The notes: generated from the sequence alone by a model not told the origin. 64,000 nt of DNA from Flaveria trinervia (GCA_025506515.1 CM046443.1:19917228-19981227), one strand, 5' to 3'; shown: positions 1-12,284, counted from the first letter of the stretch. Numbers and translations: made by a program.

Positions 1-13
1 GACCTAGATCTCT

Positions 14-3000
14 CTAATGTTTTGTTTTCTTCATTACCTCCTCATTTCTTGTACTTGTCCTCTTGTGTGACTCCTGCGTGAATATCAAACGCGAAGCAAA
101 GTCGTATAACATTTTGGAACTGGAGGGCTTGTACAATGTCTTGTGTGTCATAGAACAGTGGCCACTTGTATAATGTATAGACATTATTAGCAGACAAGTT
201 GGTTAGCCACATGGGTCGAATACCCTGATGGTATCCATTTGGTCCCTTTGTTCAGAACTATGACAGCTTCAGCAGTTCTCCAATCATAGTACCACCACTT
301 AAAGTGTGGTGTGAAATCTTTGTCATTTCCCGAAGTGGGATTCTTGACATTGTGCGCGGAGGATTCCAGTTCAACACAATCTTTGGTTTTCCAGTAATGG
401 CATCCAGCTCAGACCTTCTAATATACCTTGTAGGTTGTTGAGGTCTGAAGTTAATCCACCTGGTGTGGTACTCTTCTTTAGGGCAGCCTCAAACCAGCCT
501 GACATCTTTCTCGGGTCAGCATACACAGCTTCAATTTGGCCAGCTGGTTGAGTTCAAAACCTGGTAGAGTCTTTAGATCATGTGGAAATCTAAAGTACTC
601 TATGCCCTTCTCCCTCTTAACGGAATAAATGTTAAGATCATCAAAATATGCCCATGCTATAATCCTGCCTGACACCGTAAGATGTTTCTTGATGCTGTAG
701 AACTTGGTGTAGGCATCCCTCTTCGGTGCAGCACGTTGGGCTCTGACTTCTTTAAAACATTCAGCCCACTCAGCCTTTCGAATGTCTACGTCATCATTTG
801 AGGCTTGGGCGGTTCCTTCGGTCTTCCTCCTGTTTCCTGCTCCATCTTGTCTAGTACCTCAAACATATCACTGACTAGGGACTCACCCAGATTGGGGACC
901 ACATTACCCTCGTTGTCAGCGTACTGAGGGTACTCTTCAGCAGCAATATCTTCAACCTCAACTTCATCAACGTCATTTAGTTCTTCGTCACTGGTTGAAT
1001 CAACTGTTGGAGCATCCTGACAATTTCATCAGGATTGAGTCTGAACATCTCTGCCAGTTGCTCGTTAGATAGGTCGTGAATTATTTCACCTTCTTCAGGG
1101 GTATAACTCACTGACCTTCTCACAATCCCTTGCAGATCAAGAATCATTGTGAGTTGAGACTTGACCTGTTGAAGGGGAGCAATATCAAACTCATCTCTGT
1201 GGTACTTTGGATCTGTTTGATTTACACATTTCACACTCAAATCATTAGTAATTATCAAACAAAATGCATTAACTTAATATAAACATTTACTACATGGTTT
1301 TTTCATACAGAATACAAAAGTAAATAAATACATAAACATCTACTATTTACTTTGATCCTGAATACTCGGCTCTTCACGTGACGGTGCAGATGCAGAAGCT
1401 GACTGATCTTGTCTGTTCTTTGTTCTTTTCTCTTGCCCTGGAGCTGAGACAGATTCACTGCTTCTCTTCTCCGTCAGTGTCTTCATCTTCACACCATTCT
1501 TCTTCGGTTTCTCTTCATTAGTATCACTCTCATTATCATCATTGCTTCATCATCTCATTATCTCTGTCTCCATCCCTTATCTTTAAAGGTTCCTCCTTTG
1601 ATCCTTTCAATTTTAGCAAAATGGTCCTCTTAGCTTTTCCAACTCCTCTATTTGCTTACTTACTGCGACACTTTGAGCTTGGAGTTGGTTCATCTGGGTG
1701 TTCTGAGCTGCCAATTGCTGGGCCTGCTTCTCAATTACTCGATCATGCTCTGCAATTTTATGCGATTGTGCAGCAGTCAGGTCCGTAAGCTGGCGGATCT
1801 GAGTTGTCTTTTCCTCATCAGCCGCCAACAATCGCAACACCATTCTATTTCGCCGACAACTGTTCCTCTACCCGATTGGAGGTAGAGGGGATCTATAGGT
1901 GTGTGAGGGATAGGCTGAGGGCTCGGTTTGGTGGCTAGTGGTGGTGGTGGTGGTGGTGAATATCGGGTCAGGTCGGGATGACAGTGGTGGTGAGTGTGGG
2001 GTGAATGATTAGTGGTGGCTGGGGTCGTCTTGTGGTGGTCGGTCTCTGTGTGTCTGCGGTTGCTGTGGGGGATGGGTATGGTGGTGGATGGTGTGTCTGA
2101 GAGGTGGTAGTGGTGGAAGGTATGGTGGATGTGGTGGAATGTATGGTGGGGGCTGTGATAGAGGTGGTGGATGTGGTAGTGATAAAGGTTACCCTACACT
2201 TCTTCTTTTTCTGGCCATGGGGTTTGGCCATTCTTTTCCTCCTGGATCCAGTTGAGGAGGAAGCTCCCCTCCGACCCTGCGATTGACCCTGGAACATAGG
2301 TCGGGTCGGTCTCTGTCGCTCCAGAGTCTCTTGGGTGTTCACCAACCACCCGAAGCCCATGTACTGTGGGAACCAACTTACTTCCCACAGTCCTGGTGAG
2401 GGGCTCCTCATCAGACACTTTTTCTTCTTCTTCTGTCTCAAGGAAAAAATCGTGATGAAACCCAGCTGATTCGGTAACTTCTACAGCCGGGGCGTATGCT
2501 GGAGGCACAACATCAGACGTAGTGCCGCTCTGTGGAATAGGCCTATTGTCTCCGGCACCCCCACTATCGTCATCATCTGATTCATCAGTAGGCAAGACAA
2601 TTGCTCCACGTCGGAGTCACCGTCCTCGTGACGCCATTGGCGACTCCCCGGTGCCACATAACTTTCATCTGCTAAGTGGCAATCAGCCTCTTTTCCTGGG
2701 GCTTAACTTGCTTGCCCCGGTACACCACCATCCTACCCAAAGTAGTGTCATCCATAAGTTCCAAAGTCACTGCATCGTGACTTTCCTGGGGAGCTGAGGC
2801 AGCTTCTCATTGAATATCATCTGAAGAAATCTTGGATACATACAAAAACCTTCTTTCCCTTTTGTTTCAATGTTCTCTACCAAATAAGCAAAGATCATAT
2901 TAGAGAAGCTGAAAGGGTGGTTCAGCACCAGAGCCACGAAGGCATTCTGTATCTGATCTGATAGGTCATGAAACCGCCCCTTCTCGAAGCGATGCACTTA

Positions 3001-3430
3001 AGAATCACATGTGCCAGATATTTGTATTGGGGCACAGGTTGCTCTTATTTAGCACCCCCAAGTTAATGTCCCCCGCATACTTGATTCGGAGGAAACACCC
3101 TCTCACAGTCAAAGGATGTAACTTAGTAGGGTGAGTAGAGTCATCTCCAAACTCAAGGATTCTTTGGATGTCAGTAGCTGTAATGTCGATAGCTTGACCC
3201 AAAATGGTGCTTCTGATGCTGTATGGCTCACGAGAACGATCCACTGAGGCATACTCCCAGAATGCCTGGTGTAGTGATTTGTAAGGTGTGCACGGCGTAG
3301 ATATAGCCTTATGTATCCGTGAACGTTTGAGGAAGGCTATAATATCTGAGAACTTGGCCCCGTTCCGAGTCGTGTGGTCTAAATGGGCACATATGTTGTG
3401 CTTTGGATAAGAGACCAATCGGTCAGCCAT
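14..3430 (-). pseudogene. Additional gene (aORF) of element A, two coding exons, degraded
   Basis: Minus-strand gene downstream of RNase H. Exon 1 (3430-1351) starts MADR, follows a strong splice acceptor, and opens with a domain of about 200 residues shared with B, F and G (an FW motif near residue 60, then a D-x-x-R-x-L-E segment and YPRFL near the end). An acidic stretch, a basic patch (RRKR ... KKKK), a Thr/Pro-rich tract (about 2200-1970) and a coiled coil follow. After a 138-bp intron, exon 2 (1212-14) carries VSYTPEEGE, an acidic linker and W-rich modules (e.g. WAYFDDLNIYSVKREKG at about 600-660). The reading frame is broken, for example at 3005, but introns and module order match B and E. 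No signal peptide or transmembrane segment is visible. Function unknown; a nuclear role is inferred from the basic patches. Confidence 0.78.
1213..1350 (-). other. Intron inside aORF of element A
   Basis: On the minus strand the donor is CAAA|GTAAATAG and the acceptor AAACAG|ATCC, with a branch-like TACTAAT about 40 nt upstream of the AG. Splicing is phase 1 and joins ...IQDQ to NPKYHRDEFD in frame. The interval is AT-rich without an open frame, and unspliced RNA would stop two codons after the donor. Same positions and phase as 35034-35180 (B) and 41186-41334 (E). Confidence 0.78.
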
Positions 3431-3435
3431 TTTTC

Positions 3436-4072
3436 CTGAAACACAAAACACCTGATCATTAGTAATAATACATTGGAATTCAGTTCTAAGTGTAGTGTTT
3501 CACTTCCATTCTGATTCATTCATGCGAATGAATCATGCGACTGGAGTCATTCGGTTGTTTTAAGTACGACTGAGTTCATTCGGTTAATTGAGACATGCTA
3601 TTGAGTTCAATCGGCTGATTGAGACATGCGATTGAGTTCAATCGGCTGATTGAGACTAGCGATTGAGTTCAATCGGCTGATTGAGACTAGCGATTGAGTT
3701 CAATCGGCCGATTGAGACTTGCGATTGAGTTCAATCGGCCGACTGGACTCATTCGGGTGGTTCATTCGGTCGAATGATCCAATCGAAAGGTTCAATCGTG
3801 CGATTGGAGTTAATTCGAACGACCAGTCGCTTGCCCCACTATTCGATCGCCTGTGGGTCGAATCTTGACCAATTTAAGTCATTTAACAGTGTTCAATGGT
3901 CCATTAGCCTCGTCTACTTGTCACTAATAACCTATTAAACTCAATTTTAACATTTTGCTTCATTTACATAGGTGATTAGGTCATTTCACAGTTCGGTTCT
4001 TGATTCAATCGAGTGTCTCTATTGTAGGTTCGGTAATCTGCTGATTTTGGTAGGATTCAAAGAGTAATGTAC
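3436..4072 (-). other. 5'-UTR intron of aORF, element A
   Basis: On the minus strand a donor TTTACAG|GTACATTAC at 4072 and a T-rich acceptor GTTTTGTGTTTCAG|G ending at 3436, five bases before the aORF ATG (3430-3428). A TACTAAT branch-like site lies about 30 nt upstream of the acceptor. B has the same arrangement (32589-33115). Most of the interval is filled by a palindrome cluster. Confidence 0.65.
3515..3845 (-). repeat. Palindrome cluster inside the leader intron of A, with a 31-bp tandem array
   Basis: Dense short inverted repeats: CAATCGGCCGATTG (3701-3714, perfect palindrome) and CATTCGGTCGAATG (3763-3776). From about 3598 to 3745 a 31-bp unit (GATTGAGTTCAATCGGCTGA plus GATTGAG-type filler) is repeated about five times. 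No coding frame. Corresponds to the cluster at 32830-33040 in B. Confidence 0.85.
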
Positions 4073-4195
4073 CTGTAAATCGTCACTCGAATGTAAGAAA
4101 CTTAACAGCAATGTAAATCAGGATCTGTGTAATTTTGACAGAGTAACAGGAAGAGTGCGATTTGTGTGATGAGGAACATGCGATCGACTGAGGCC

Positions 4196-4203
4196 CTTAA
4201 ATA
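4196..4203 (-). promoter_or_regulatory. TATA-like box upstream of aORF, element A
   Basis: Minus-strand TATTTAAG just downstream (in element sense) of the 4205-4515 palindrome cluster and about 125 bp before the leader-intron donor. It corresponds to the better TATATATAG at 32442 in B, and the downstream AAATCGCAC segment is shared. Confidence 0.4.
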
Positions 4204-4204
4204 C

Positions 4205-4515
4205 TGAACCTAGGTTCAATCGGCCGACTGGCTCATTCACTCAGTTCAATCGGGCGACTGAGTCTCAGTCGCACGATTGGCCTAGTAGTAATCACATTCA
4301 GTCGGCCGACTGAGTCTCAGTCGGTCGACTGCCTCATTCGGTCTCCTTCATTCGCATCTTTAGTTGACCGACTGAGCCTCAGTCGGTCTACTGTTTCATT
4401 CTCCCCCTTCTATTCAGTCGAATGGATCATTTTCATGTCCATTCGGCGATTGGAAGCCATTCGCATAGTTGGTCGATAACATGATCCACTCGTGCGAATG
4501 GGTCACACTTAGTGA
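4205..4515 (-). repeat. Palindrome cluster upstream of the aORF in A
   Basis: Many CAGTCG/CGACTG arms, including the perfect palindrome CAGTCGGCCGACTG at 4299-4312, together with CAATCG and CATTCG variants. It lies immediately upstream of the putative aORF TATA, the same layout as in the LTR (cluster, then TATA). Confidence 0.85.
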
Positions 4516-5220
4516 GTTTACAGGTATTTGAATATTTTACTATTAGACCCTTTTCACTTTTGATAATAACCTTATAAGCTCTTAACCAATTCAGTCACTT
4601 CAGACGTGACTTTTTAAACTTTGAAAAACATGTGGCCATCTCAGACATGACCCTTTTAGGTAAGTTAATTCCTTATGATTTCCTGATGTAGTCCGACAGA
4701 CACACAAATTAAAAGATTAACATAGAAACTTAAACTAACTACACAAATAAAGTTTATTTTTGGACTTTTTGTGAGATATAAAACCTAGGATGGAAATCTA
4801 CGGGATTTGGTTAGGGAGTAGACAGCTTCAACTTAGATTGATCATATCTGGACCAATTCAATTTGGAATCATACAGGAACATCAAATCATTGGGACTTGT
4901 TCTTAAACTTTTTGATGCTTAAATTCTCGGTGTTCATCCAGAGTCGTTAGCAACTAAGGAAATCATACTGAAACTCTTAGATTTTCACATTGATTTGAAC
5001 TCTTGAGAATGTAGCCACTAAGATTGTCAGTATGTTTGTCCACTTAAATCCATACACAGACTTTTGACGCAGACTGGTGACTGTCTAGGTTTAATTATTT
5101 CAGCTAACATTTGTGGATCCCACACTTATATGGTAATCAACATTCCTCAGAGGTTTTTGAGCGGTCTACGGGTATTATTACAAGAAGAGACTATTCTTAG
5201 AGCTTTCAAAGAGAAGCCTG

Positions 5221-5329
5221 TCCTCAGGTCAGTGCCATCGCACAGCAGAGAGGCGGCAAACAACAATGAATTCTAGAATATCTAGGTTATGCTTATCCTC
5301 AGGTCAGTGCCATCGCACAGCAGAGAGGC
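5221..5329 (-). repeat. 34-bp direct repeat in the A spacer
   Basis: The unit starting TCCTCAGGTCAGTGCCATCG occurs at 5221-5254 and again, identical, at 5296-5329 (75-bp spacing). Element B has both units in the same relative place (31313-31346 and 31387-31420), diverged, so the duplication predates the A/B split. Confidence 0.85.
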
Positions 5330-5895
5330 ACACAACCTATCTCCTTGTTAGAGCAGCTTATTTATTTGACACAATATGCACCAACAACATAAGTCATTAG
5401 CTTTATTGCATTTGTCTTTCATTTTTTTCTTGCTTTGCTCTAATTATGGTCATCCGCACACTTTTGTGGCATTTAAATGCTCATTACCCCTTATTGGAAT
5501 ATATTTGATTGTGTTAACCAGTGATAAGATGGAAGCCCACAGTCAGTTGAACAACTTAGTTTGATCTTGAGATCACCAATCAGGTCTAATTGTCTATTGT
5601 GTTGAATCTACCAACATATCATTTGTGGTCTAGCAGCCTCTAAGTCTACTTTCTTTGTGTCACCTTAGGAGTTGCCAGTTTTCTATCATCTTCCCTTTTT
5701 ATATTGCTTAGACTACACAGACTTATACTTTGAACTTTTGCATCTTTTCAAAACTTAAATTTTAAAATCCCTCTTGATTTGTTCCTGTGTACTATCATTT
5801 CCAAAGGTATTGAATCGGTATCACAGACACAATCTACCTCATTTCAGCTAGTTCCCCCTTCTCCCTCATTTTTTTAATGTTAACTTGCTGACATA

Positions 5896-5909
5896 TTCTC
5901 CCCCTAAAA
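5896..5909 (-). promoter_or_regulatory. Internal polypurine tract after pol, element A
   Basis: Minus strand TTTTAGGGGGAGAA, about 140 bp downstream of the pol stop and almost 6 kb before the 3' LTR. B has TTTTAAGGGGAGTA at the same place (30723-30736). Ordinary copia elements have their PPT here. In Sireviruses multiple PPTs are known, so this may be an ancestral or auxiliary plus-strand primer site. Confidence 0.55.
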
Positions 5910-6044
5910 TACTAAAGTCATTTCGGATTTAATTATTTTTGGATTTTAATAAACAGCAAAATAACATGAGTTTAAATATTACAGACAAAAAGAAAAAAAA
6001 CAGATAACATAAAATAAAATAAACGTTAACGAAACTACATCGGA

Positions 6045-9000
6045 CTACACATTATTCTCATCAGGAATTACCTCACTTTTCTTTTTAACGCCGTTGACCT
6101 CTAGCAAATATTGAAAACGTGGTTTATCAAAGGCTTTAGTATAGAGGTCAGCACGTTGAAAATCAGTATTAACTTTAACCACATCAATTAAGTTCTTTTC
6201 AAAGCAGTCTCTTATGAAGTGGTATTTAATACCGATGTGTTTGGTCTTAGGATGTTGAACCGGATTTTTGGTTACTGCAATTGCAGCAGAGTTATCAACA
6301 AAATAGGAGTAGATGAGAATTTTAAACCGTAATCCCGTTTGCTTTGCTGTGAATCCAAATGATTTGTGAACAGCAACTTGCAGCAGCAACATATTCGACT
6401 TCACAGGTTGACAATGCAACCGATGTCTGCTTCTTACACTGCCATGTAACTAATCTTCTCCCAAAGAATTGACACCCCGCTGATGTAGACTTGTAGTTCA
6501 TTTTGCAGCCTCCGTAGTCCGAGTCACTATACGCCGTGAGCTCAAAATCATCATCATGAGGATACCACAACCCCAGTGTGGGTGTACCCTTTAGATAGCG
6601 TAAAATCCTTTTGACCCCGATCAGATGATTGACCTTAGGTTTAGCCTGATATCTGGAACATAAACTGTGGCATACATGATATCAGGTCTTGAGGCAGTGA
6701 GATACATGAGGGATCCAATCATTCCTCGGTACATAGTGGCATCTACAAGATCTCCATTCTCATCAGGTGCTATATCATGATTCATAGCAAGTGGGTCCCA
6801 GCAGCAGAAGCATTCTCCATGTCAAAGCGACTGAGAATGTCTCCTACATACTTGGTCTGATGTAGAAAGATCCCATTAGGTGTTTGATCCACCTGTAACC
6901 CGAGAAAGAACTTCATCTCCCCCATAGCACTCATCTCAAACTCTTTCTTCATCACTGCTTCAAACTCTTTGCATAACTCTTCGTTCTTTGACCCGAAGAT
7001 TATGTCATCAACATATATCTGTACAAGCAGTAGTCGCCATCCCTTTTTTTCTTTAATAAACAGTGTACTCAATGACTCCCCTGCGAAAGCCGTGTTTCAC
7101 AAGATGAGTCGAGAGTTTCTCATACCAAGCTCGAGGAGCTTGATGAAGCCATATAAAGCTTTGTCGAGCTTGTAAACTCTATCCCGATGATAAGGGTCTT
7201 CAAATCCTCGGGTTGACTTACATAGACTGTTTCCCTGATTTCCCCATGAAGGAATGCACTCTTCACATCTAATTGGTAGACTTTAATCTTCATGTACGAT
7301 GCATAGGCAAGGAAGATACGAATAGCTTCCATCCTTGCCACGGGTGCAAACACCTCATTATAGTCAATCCTTCGACTTGGCAAAACCTTGAACCACAGTC
7401 GAGCTTTGTTCCTGATAATGACTCCTTGGTCATCCTTCTTGCATTTTAGTACCCATTTGGTGCCAATGACTTTAGCACCTTTAGGTCTATCAACCAGAGT
7501 CCATACACTAACTTCTTAAACTGCAGAAGTTCTTCTTGCATGGCACTCACCCACGCCTCATCATTTAGTGCTTCACTGACATATTTTGGCTCAACCTGCG
7601 AAACAAAACATCGATAAGCACCATCATGAATGTAACCCTTCTCCATAACTGAGGCGTAATCAGCTGAGTATAGCTGATTTCGGGTTTGTACTCCTGATCG
7701 GACATCTCCAATAACATTGTCAAGGGGATGATAGACGTTTAGTCGTGATCCTGGAGTAGTCGGCACAGTCACCTCCGAACCAAGATTGTGAACATTTTGT
7801 TCTGCATCTGAGGAAGGTGGAGTTTGGGGTTCCGAAGTCGAGGGTGCATCACTTATGGATGCTTGTGGACTTGCAGGAACTGGAACCTGTTCCTCCTGAC
7901 TGTTCTGGTCATCTGCTTAAGTTTCATCTTCAGAGGAGGAGTCACTGTCATCGACTACCCCTTCTGACTGAGTAGATGATTCTCCCTGTGTGGTAGATGG
8001 TGTATTTAGAATATCATACATCATCCTAGTAGCTAACTCATCATCCGAGGGAGAGAGAGGGATGTTGAAGGACTTGAAGAATCCATCATAATCGAAGAAG
8101 TATGCAGGTCCTTTTCCTGTAGGTGGTGTGGTATATCTCTGAACGTCGACATTACACCACACTTCGACAAGACCCGTTGAAGTATTGTAAACTCGCTTGT
8201 TCGGTAGTTGTATCCTAGAAAAATTCCTTCAACTGCCTTCTCGCTGAATTTGCCTTCTTGTGTCTTCTTCAGAAGTGTACACGGTGCGCCAAAAGGTTCA
8301 AGATACTCCAAATTCGGTTTGCGTCTTTGTAGTAGCTCATAACATGTCTTTCCGTGGCGCTTGACTATTAGGACTCGATTCAGTGTATAACACACATTTG
8401 CCACTGCCTCATTCCAGAATTGGATAGGCAGTTTCGAGTCTGCCAGCATAGTCCGTGCTGTCTCTATCAAACTCCTGTTCTTTCTCTCAGCAACGCCATT
8501 CATTTGAGGTTGTAGGCAGAAGTGAATTGATGCACAATTCCCTTTTCCTTGCAGTATGCCTCCATCCAATGATTCTTGAATTCTGTCCTGTTGTCTAAGC
8601 GTATTTGTCTAACTTTTAGATTGTAGAGAGATTCCAGTGTGGTTACTAATTCCTTGATGTCTCCAATGTTTCTGATTTGGATCTCAGAAACATTACCCAA
8701 GTGAACCTTGAGTAGTCATCAGTCACCACAAAATACATGTCGCCTGCAATGCTCCTTGTACTAACTGGACCAAACAGATCCATATGAAGAAGCTCAAGAG
8801 GAAGTTCTATTGAATGAACTTTCTTTTCCTTATGAGCCTTCTTGTCTGTTTGCCTTTCTTGCAAGCTACACAAAAGTCAGGAAGTTGGAAGTTCTTGACA
8901 TTCACTCCTCTCACTAAATGCTTCTGAATCAAATGATTCATCTTCTTTGACTAATGTGTCCCATTCTCCGATGGCCAGGAGATTGAATCCTTCTCAGTAG

Positions 9001-9425
9001 CTTTAGATAAAAAACACTGAACCTCATGATCCATTGTAGTAGCTGTTGACAGATCCAGACATAAAGGTCTTTATATCTTGAAGCAGTCATCAGAACTTGG
9101 TCCTCTGGGATCATATATTCTTTCTTCAGCACGTAACACTTCTGGTTATCGAAGATGACTTTAAATCCTTTATCACAGATTTGGAACAAAAGTAAGTTTG
9201 TTCAAGTTGTTGAACGTAGTTCACCTTATCAAACTTACTTTCTGATTTCCCACTTCTCCTGAGCTGTGATATAGCCTCCTTTGTTTCCTGCAAAGGAACA
9301 TGCCCTCCTTCTATTTGTTTGACGTTAGATAACAGGGCTCTATTTCCTGTCATGTGCCTGGATGCTCCGCTGTCTATAATCCACGTGTTAGTCTCAGCAC
9401 TGTATCGAACACCCTGCACATACAA
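6045..9425 (-). pseudogene. pol: Pol of element A: protease, integrase, RT, RNase H
   Basis: Minus-strand copia Pol in several frames. Protease motif WIIDSGASRHMTG near 9380, so the catalytic D-S-G is kept. Integrase: HMDLFGPVS near 8775, RLDNRTEF near 8600 and GVAERKNR near 8490, giving all three of D, D, E. RT: DVKSAFLHGEI near 7260 and the active site YVDDIIFGS near 7010. RNase H: SDSDYGG near 6520, then STCEVEYVAAAS near 6420, ending KKKSEVIPDENNV at 6045. Frame breaks lie near 9130, 8650, 7770, 7380, 7100 and 6580, so no functional polyprotein is made. Very close to B pol. Confidence 0.93.
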
Positions 9426-9479
9426 AGTAAATGAATTAGTTTAGGTTAGGAACCCAAGCTTTGACTGTCTTGGGTTTCC

Positions 9480-12250
9480 CAGAGGCATCACACATCATAA
9501 ACTCCACCCATTGACCCTTAGAGGGTGAGGGTAGCTCAAGTTCCTTCTTGTCATCAGTATTAGACACATAGGTGGACTTTTCTTTCCATAAGCCAGATTT
9601 GTGCAATGCCTGTTTATGATAAACAGTCGTCTGCTTACAGGTTGGACTTTAGGTTCACTAGCTCTTCTAGGTGGAGTCAGAGAACTCCACTTAGAAGACC
9701 TCGGTCTAGAGTCCTGAAGATCAATCTTCTTCCTAGGTGTCTGATAGAAATGACAATAGGAAGCAATGTGTCCACATTCTCCACAGTTGTAGCATGACCT
9801 GCTATCAACTTTATGAGTAGACTTTCTTTGTGGAAAGTGCATGACACTCTAGTAACATCAACCACTTTAGGTTTTGACTCTAGTATATTTGATGTTTTCT
9901 CTGGTTTAACAAAATTTACTGTCTTAACCTGTTTCACTTTTTGGTTAACTGTTTTGACTTGAAGCATGTGAAAAAGTAGCATTTGAAGTCCTTTTAGGTT
10001 CTGATTTGACTCTGTTTGACCCTGACTTTAAGTTAACTTTTTCAAATTCATTTTCCAGGTTAACACAAGGCAATTTACCCTTTGCCTTTGAAGTGGCCTC
10101 CTTTTGTTTTTGACCAGATTCAGTAGATGAACATGAGGTGTCTGGATCAGTAACAGAGGAGTAGTCACCACATGATCCTTGATGGGGTTATTATTTACTG
10201 GTCTAGACTTAGTGTTCATCAAGGTCTCAGGTGGTGGTGGAACCACTTTGTAGCCTAATCCCTCCCCGTTATTCCTTTCTCTCACTAAGTGTTGAACTAT
10301 GTTTGTGAAGAGCTAGTCCAACTATGCAGTTTCTGTTTTAATGAATTAACTTCGACTTCTAGAACTGCCTTTTGCTTCTTAGTTCTTCTAGGGAGTTTAG
10401 ATAGTACCTAATGTCATTTGCTTGGTTAAAAGCCACTACTTCGGTTTCCCTAAGTTGTTTAGTCATAGGTCTATCTTTTCTTTATAACTCTGCTCATTTC
10501 TCCTAGTTCAGTCAGTGCATAAGTACCTAGCTCAGCAACTAGATAACCTAGATCAAAATTTGATCTATCCTAGCAAAATTTTCATCTATGCTATCCTAAA
10601 AGTATCACAATCAGAACAAGCTGATTATTAAAAATTTGGTCAGTGGTACTTACCTGAGTTGGTTCAAAAGAGTTAGCCATCAGTGCAGCATCAGATGTTT
10701 CTGGTTCTGGTGATTCTGACTTTTCTGTGTCTGACGTGGAAACTTCCTCAATTGGTTTGTAACTGACCTCGGCTTAGTTTTGTTTCTTCACTATGTGACA
10801 TTGCTATCTCAACTGCTATATCACCTTCACTCGTAGAATCATCATCAATATCCTCAACACTGGCAATGTTAGATTCTCCTGGTGAGACAAACCTAAAACT
10901 CCAATCCTGTCCTTCATCATCATGAGCAGTTAAGGCTTTTGGATCCTTGTTTGATGAAGTAGAATTAGAGGCTTGCTTGTCTTGGCGAGTAAAGATGAGA
11001 ACGGTTTCCCATTCCCCGTCTTCTTTGGCTTGACACATTCTCTTTTGAAGTGCCCCTTCTAACCACAGTTAAAGCAGGTTACTTTACTCTTGTCGAAGCC
11101 AAATGTGGTATCCTTAGTAGCAACCAAGTTCTGTCCAGTCTTTTTCACAACTTCTTCGCCCTCCGGACAGCACTTGCTAAGGCCCACATTATATCCATTC
11201 TCTCAAGCTCCATCTCATCCACCTGCTCGTAGTCCTCATCTACCAGATGGCAGTTTCCAATCTTCCCGGCAAAAGTCCATCATATGAATGAAACCACTGC
11301 TGCTAAAAGATCCATATGCTCTCGAGCTACTTCCACGGTCACATTACCGAGGTTCTCGATCTTCAATTTGGTAGCGTTTGCTTCTGATCCAATATAATGG
11401 GTACATGATGACCCAGACGTGTCTGATCCAGAAGGAGAAGCATGTGAAGGACCTGACGAGCTAGACACAAAAGCAGTCTGGAGTGGTGCTCCACATGTCT
11501 TAGCTTGAGGCGTGGCGTTGTATAAAGCTGGATTTTGTGTGTACGAAGACTTCTGAGCTCTATACTTCATCCTTAGTGCTTCTTCTCGCAACTTAAGAAT
11601 GAAGTCATTTATATCCAGCTTTACAAGTATTCCATTCTGTCTCAGGTTAGACACGAATGTAGCCCACTTATCAGGCAATCCGTCTGCGAAGTTGCTTACT
11701 TTCTCTTCCATGGAGTAGCCACTCCATGTGTATGCAATTCGCTCATCAGGTGGTAGAATCTGTCTATGACTTCGTCCAAACTTTCATTACCAATTGATGA
11801 GAAGTTATCGAATTCCTTCTTTAACTCCTTTGCCTTGATTGCCTTCAATGATGCATTCCCCATCATATCTCTTCTCTAGCTCATCCCACAGTTTCTTGGA
11901 CTGCTTGTTCTCTGAATACTGGTGGAATATGTCTTTGGGGATAGACTGAGTGATCAATGCATAAACTCTTTTCTCTGCATTGTACTTTACTTTCTGTGCG
12001 TCTGTCATCCCGCTTAATGTTAGCTTAACTCCATCAGCTCCCACCGTGTACTATAACCAATCTCAATGGCTTCCCACAGATTAGGATCTACTCCATTAAG
12101 TAGATCTCAAAACGTTGTTTCCAGTGGGGAAACTCATCTAAAGTCAAAAGCTTTGGTGGTTTTGTGATTCCCCACCTCACTCTCAAGCAACAGCAGGTTC
12201 TGTATCCTTGAGTCCTTCCCAACAGTAAAGGCTAACATCTGATCTTCCAT
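9480..12250 (-). pseudogene. gag: Gag of element A with two CCHC zinc knuckles
   Basis: Starts MEDQMLAFTVGKDSRIQ at 12250, the same start as B (18736). The UBN2-type capsid region follows (KLTLSGMTDAQKVKYNAEKR, about 12040-11980; KYRAQKSSY, about 11560). The first zinc knuckle is CFNCG-stop-KGHFKREC near 11075-11035; cysteines and histidine are intact but a stop codon interrupts it. An acidic, poorly conserved segment (11038-10000) leads to a second knuckle, CYNCGECGHIASYC, near 9790-9750, just before protease. Stops and frameshifts (near 12140, 11860, 11060, 10300) kill the copy. Gag would package element RNA in cytoplasmic particles. Confidence 0.9.
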
Positions 12251-12284
12251 GACTAATAAACTTATATCTAATCAAACAAACTTT

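Larger units (their letters stand above)
4516..6044 (-). other. Non-coding spacer between RNase H and aORF promoter, element A
   Basis: No credible gene. Homologous to 30637-32180 in B. It holds an internal polypurine tract at its pol end and a 34-bp direct repeat. Short plus-strand frames at 5064 and 5376 are not supported because small indels separate them from the B copy. Confidence 0.75.

Noticed and set aside
3598..3745. CRISPR-like array of regularly spaced 31-bp units
   Set aside because: Units are directly adjacent, with no unique spacers; a plant LTR-element tandem repeat, not CRISPR.
5064..5276. Plus-strand frame in the A spacer, with a similar minus-strand frame in B (31236-31511), antisense to the elements
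   Set aside because: The proteins look alike, but the two DNA copies differ by one-base indels that shift the frame locally, and the similarity is explained by homologous spacer DNA. No coding constraint is visible.
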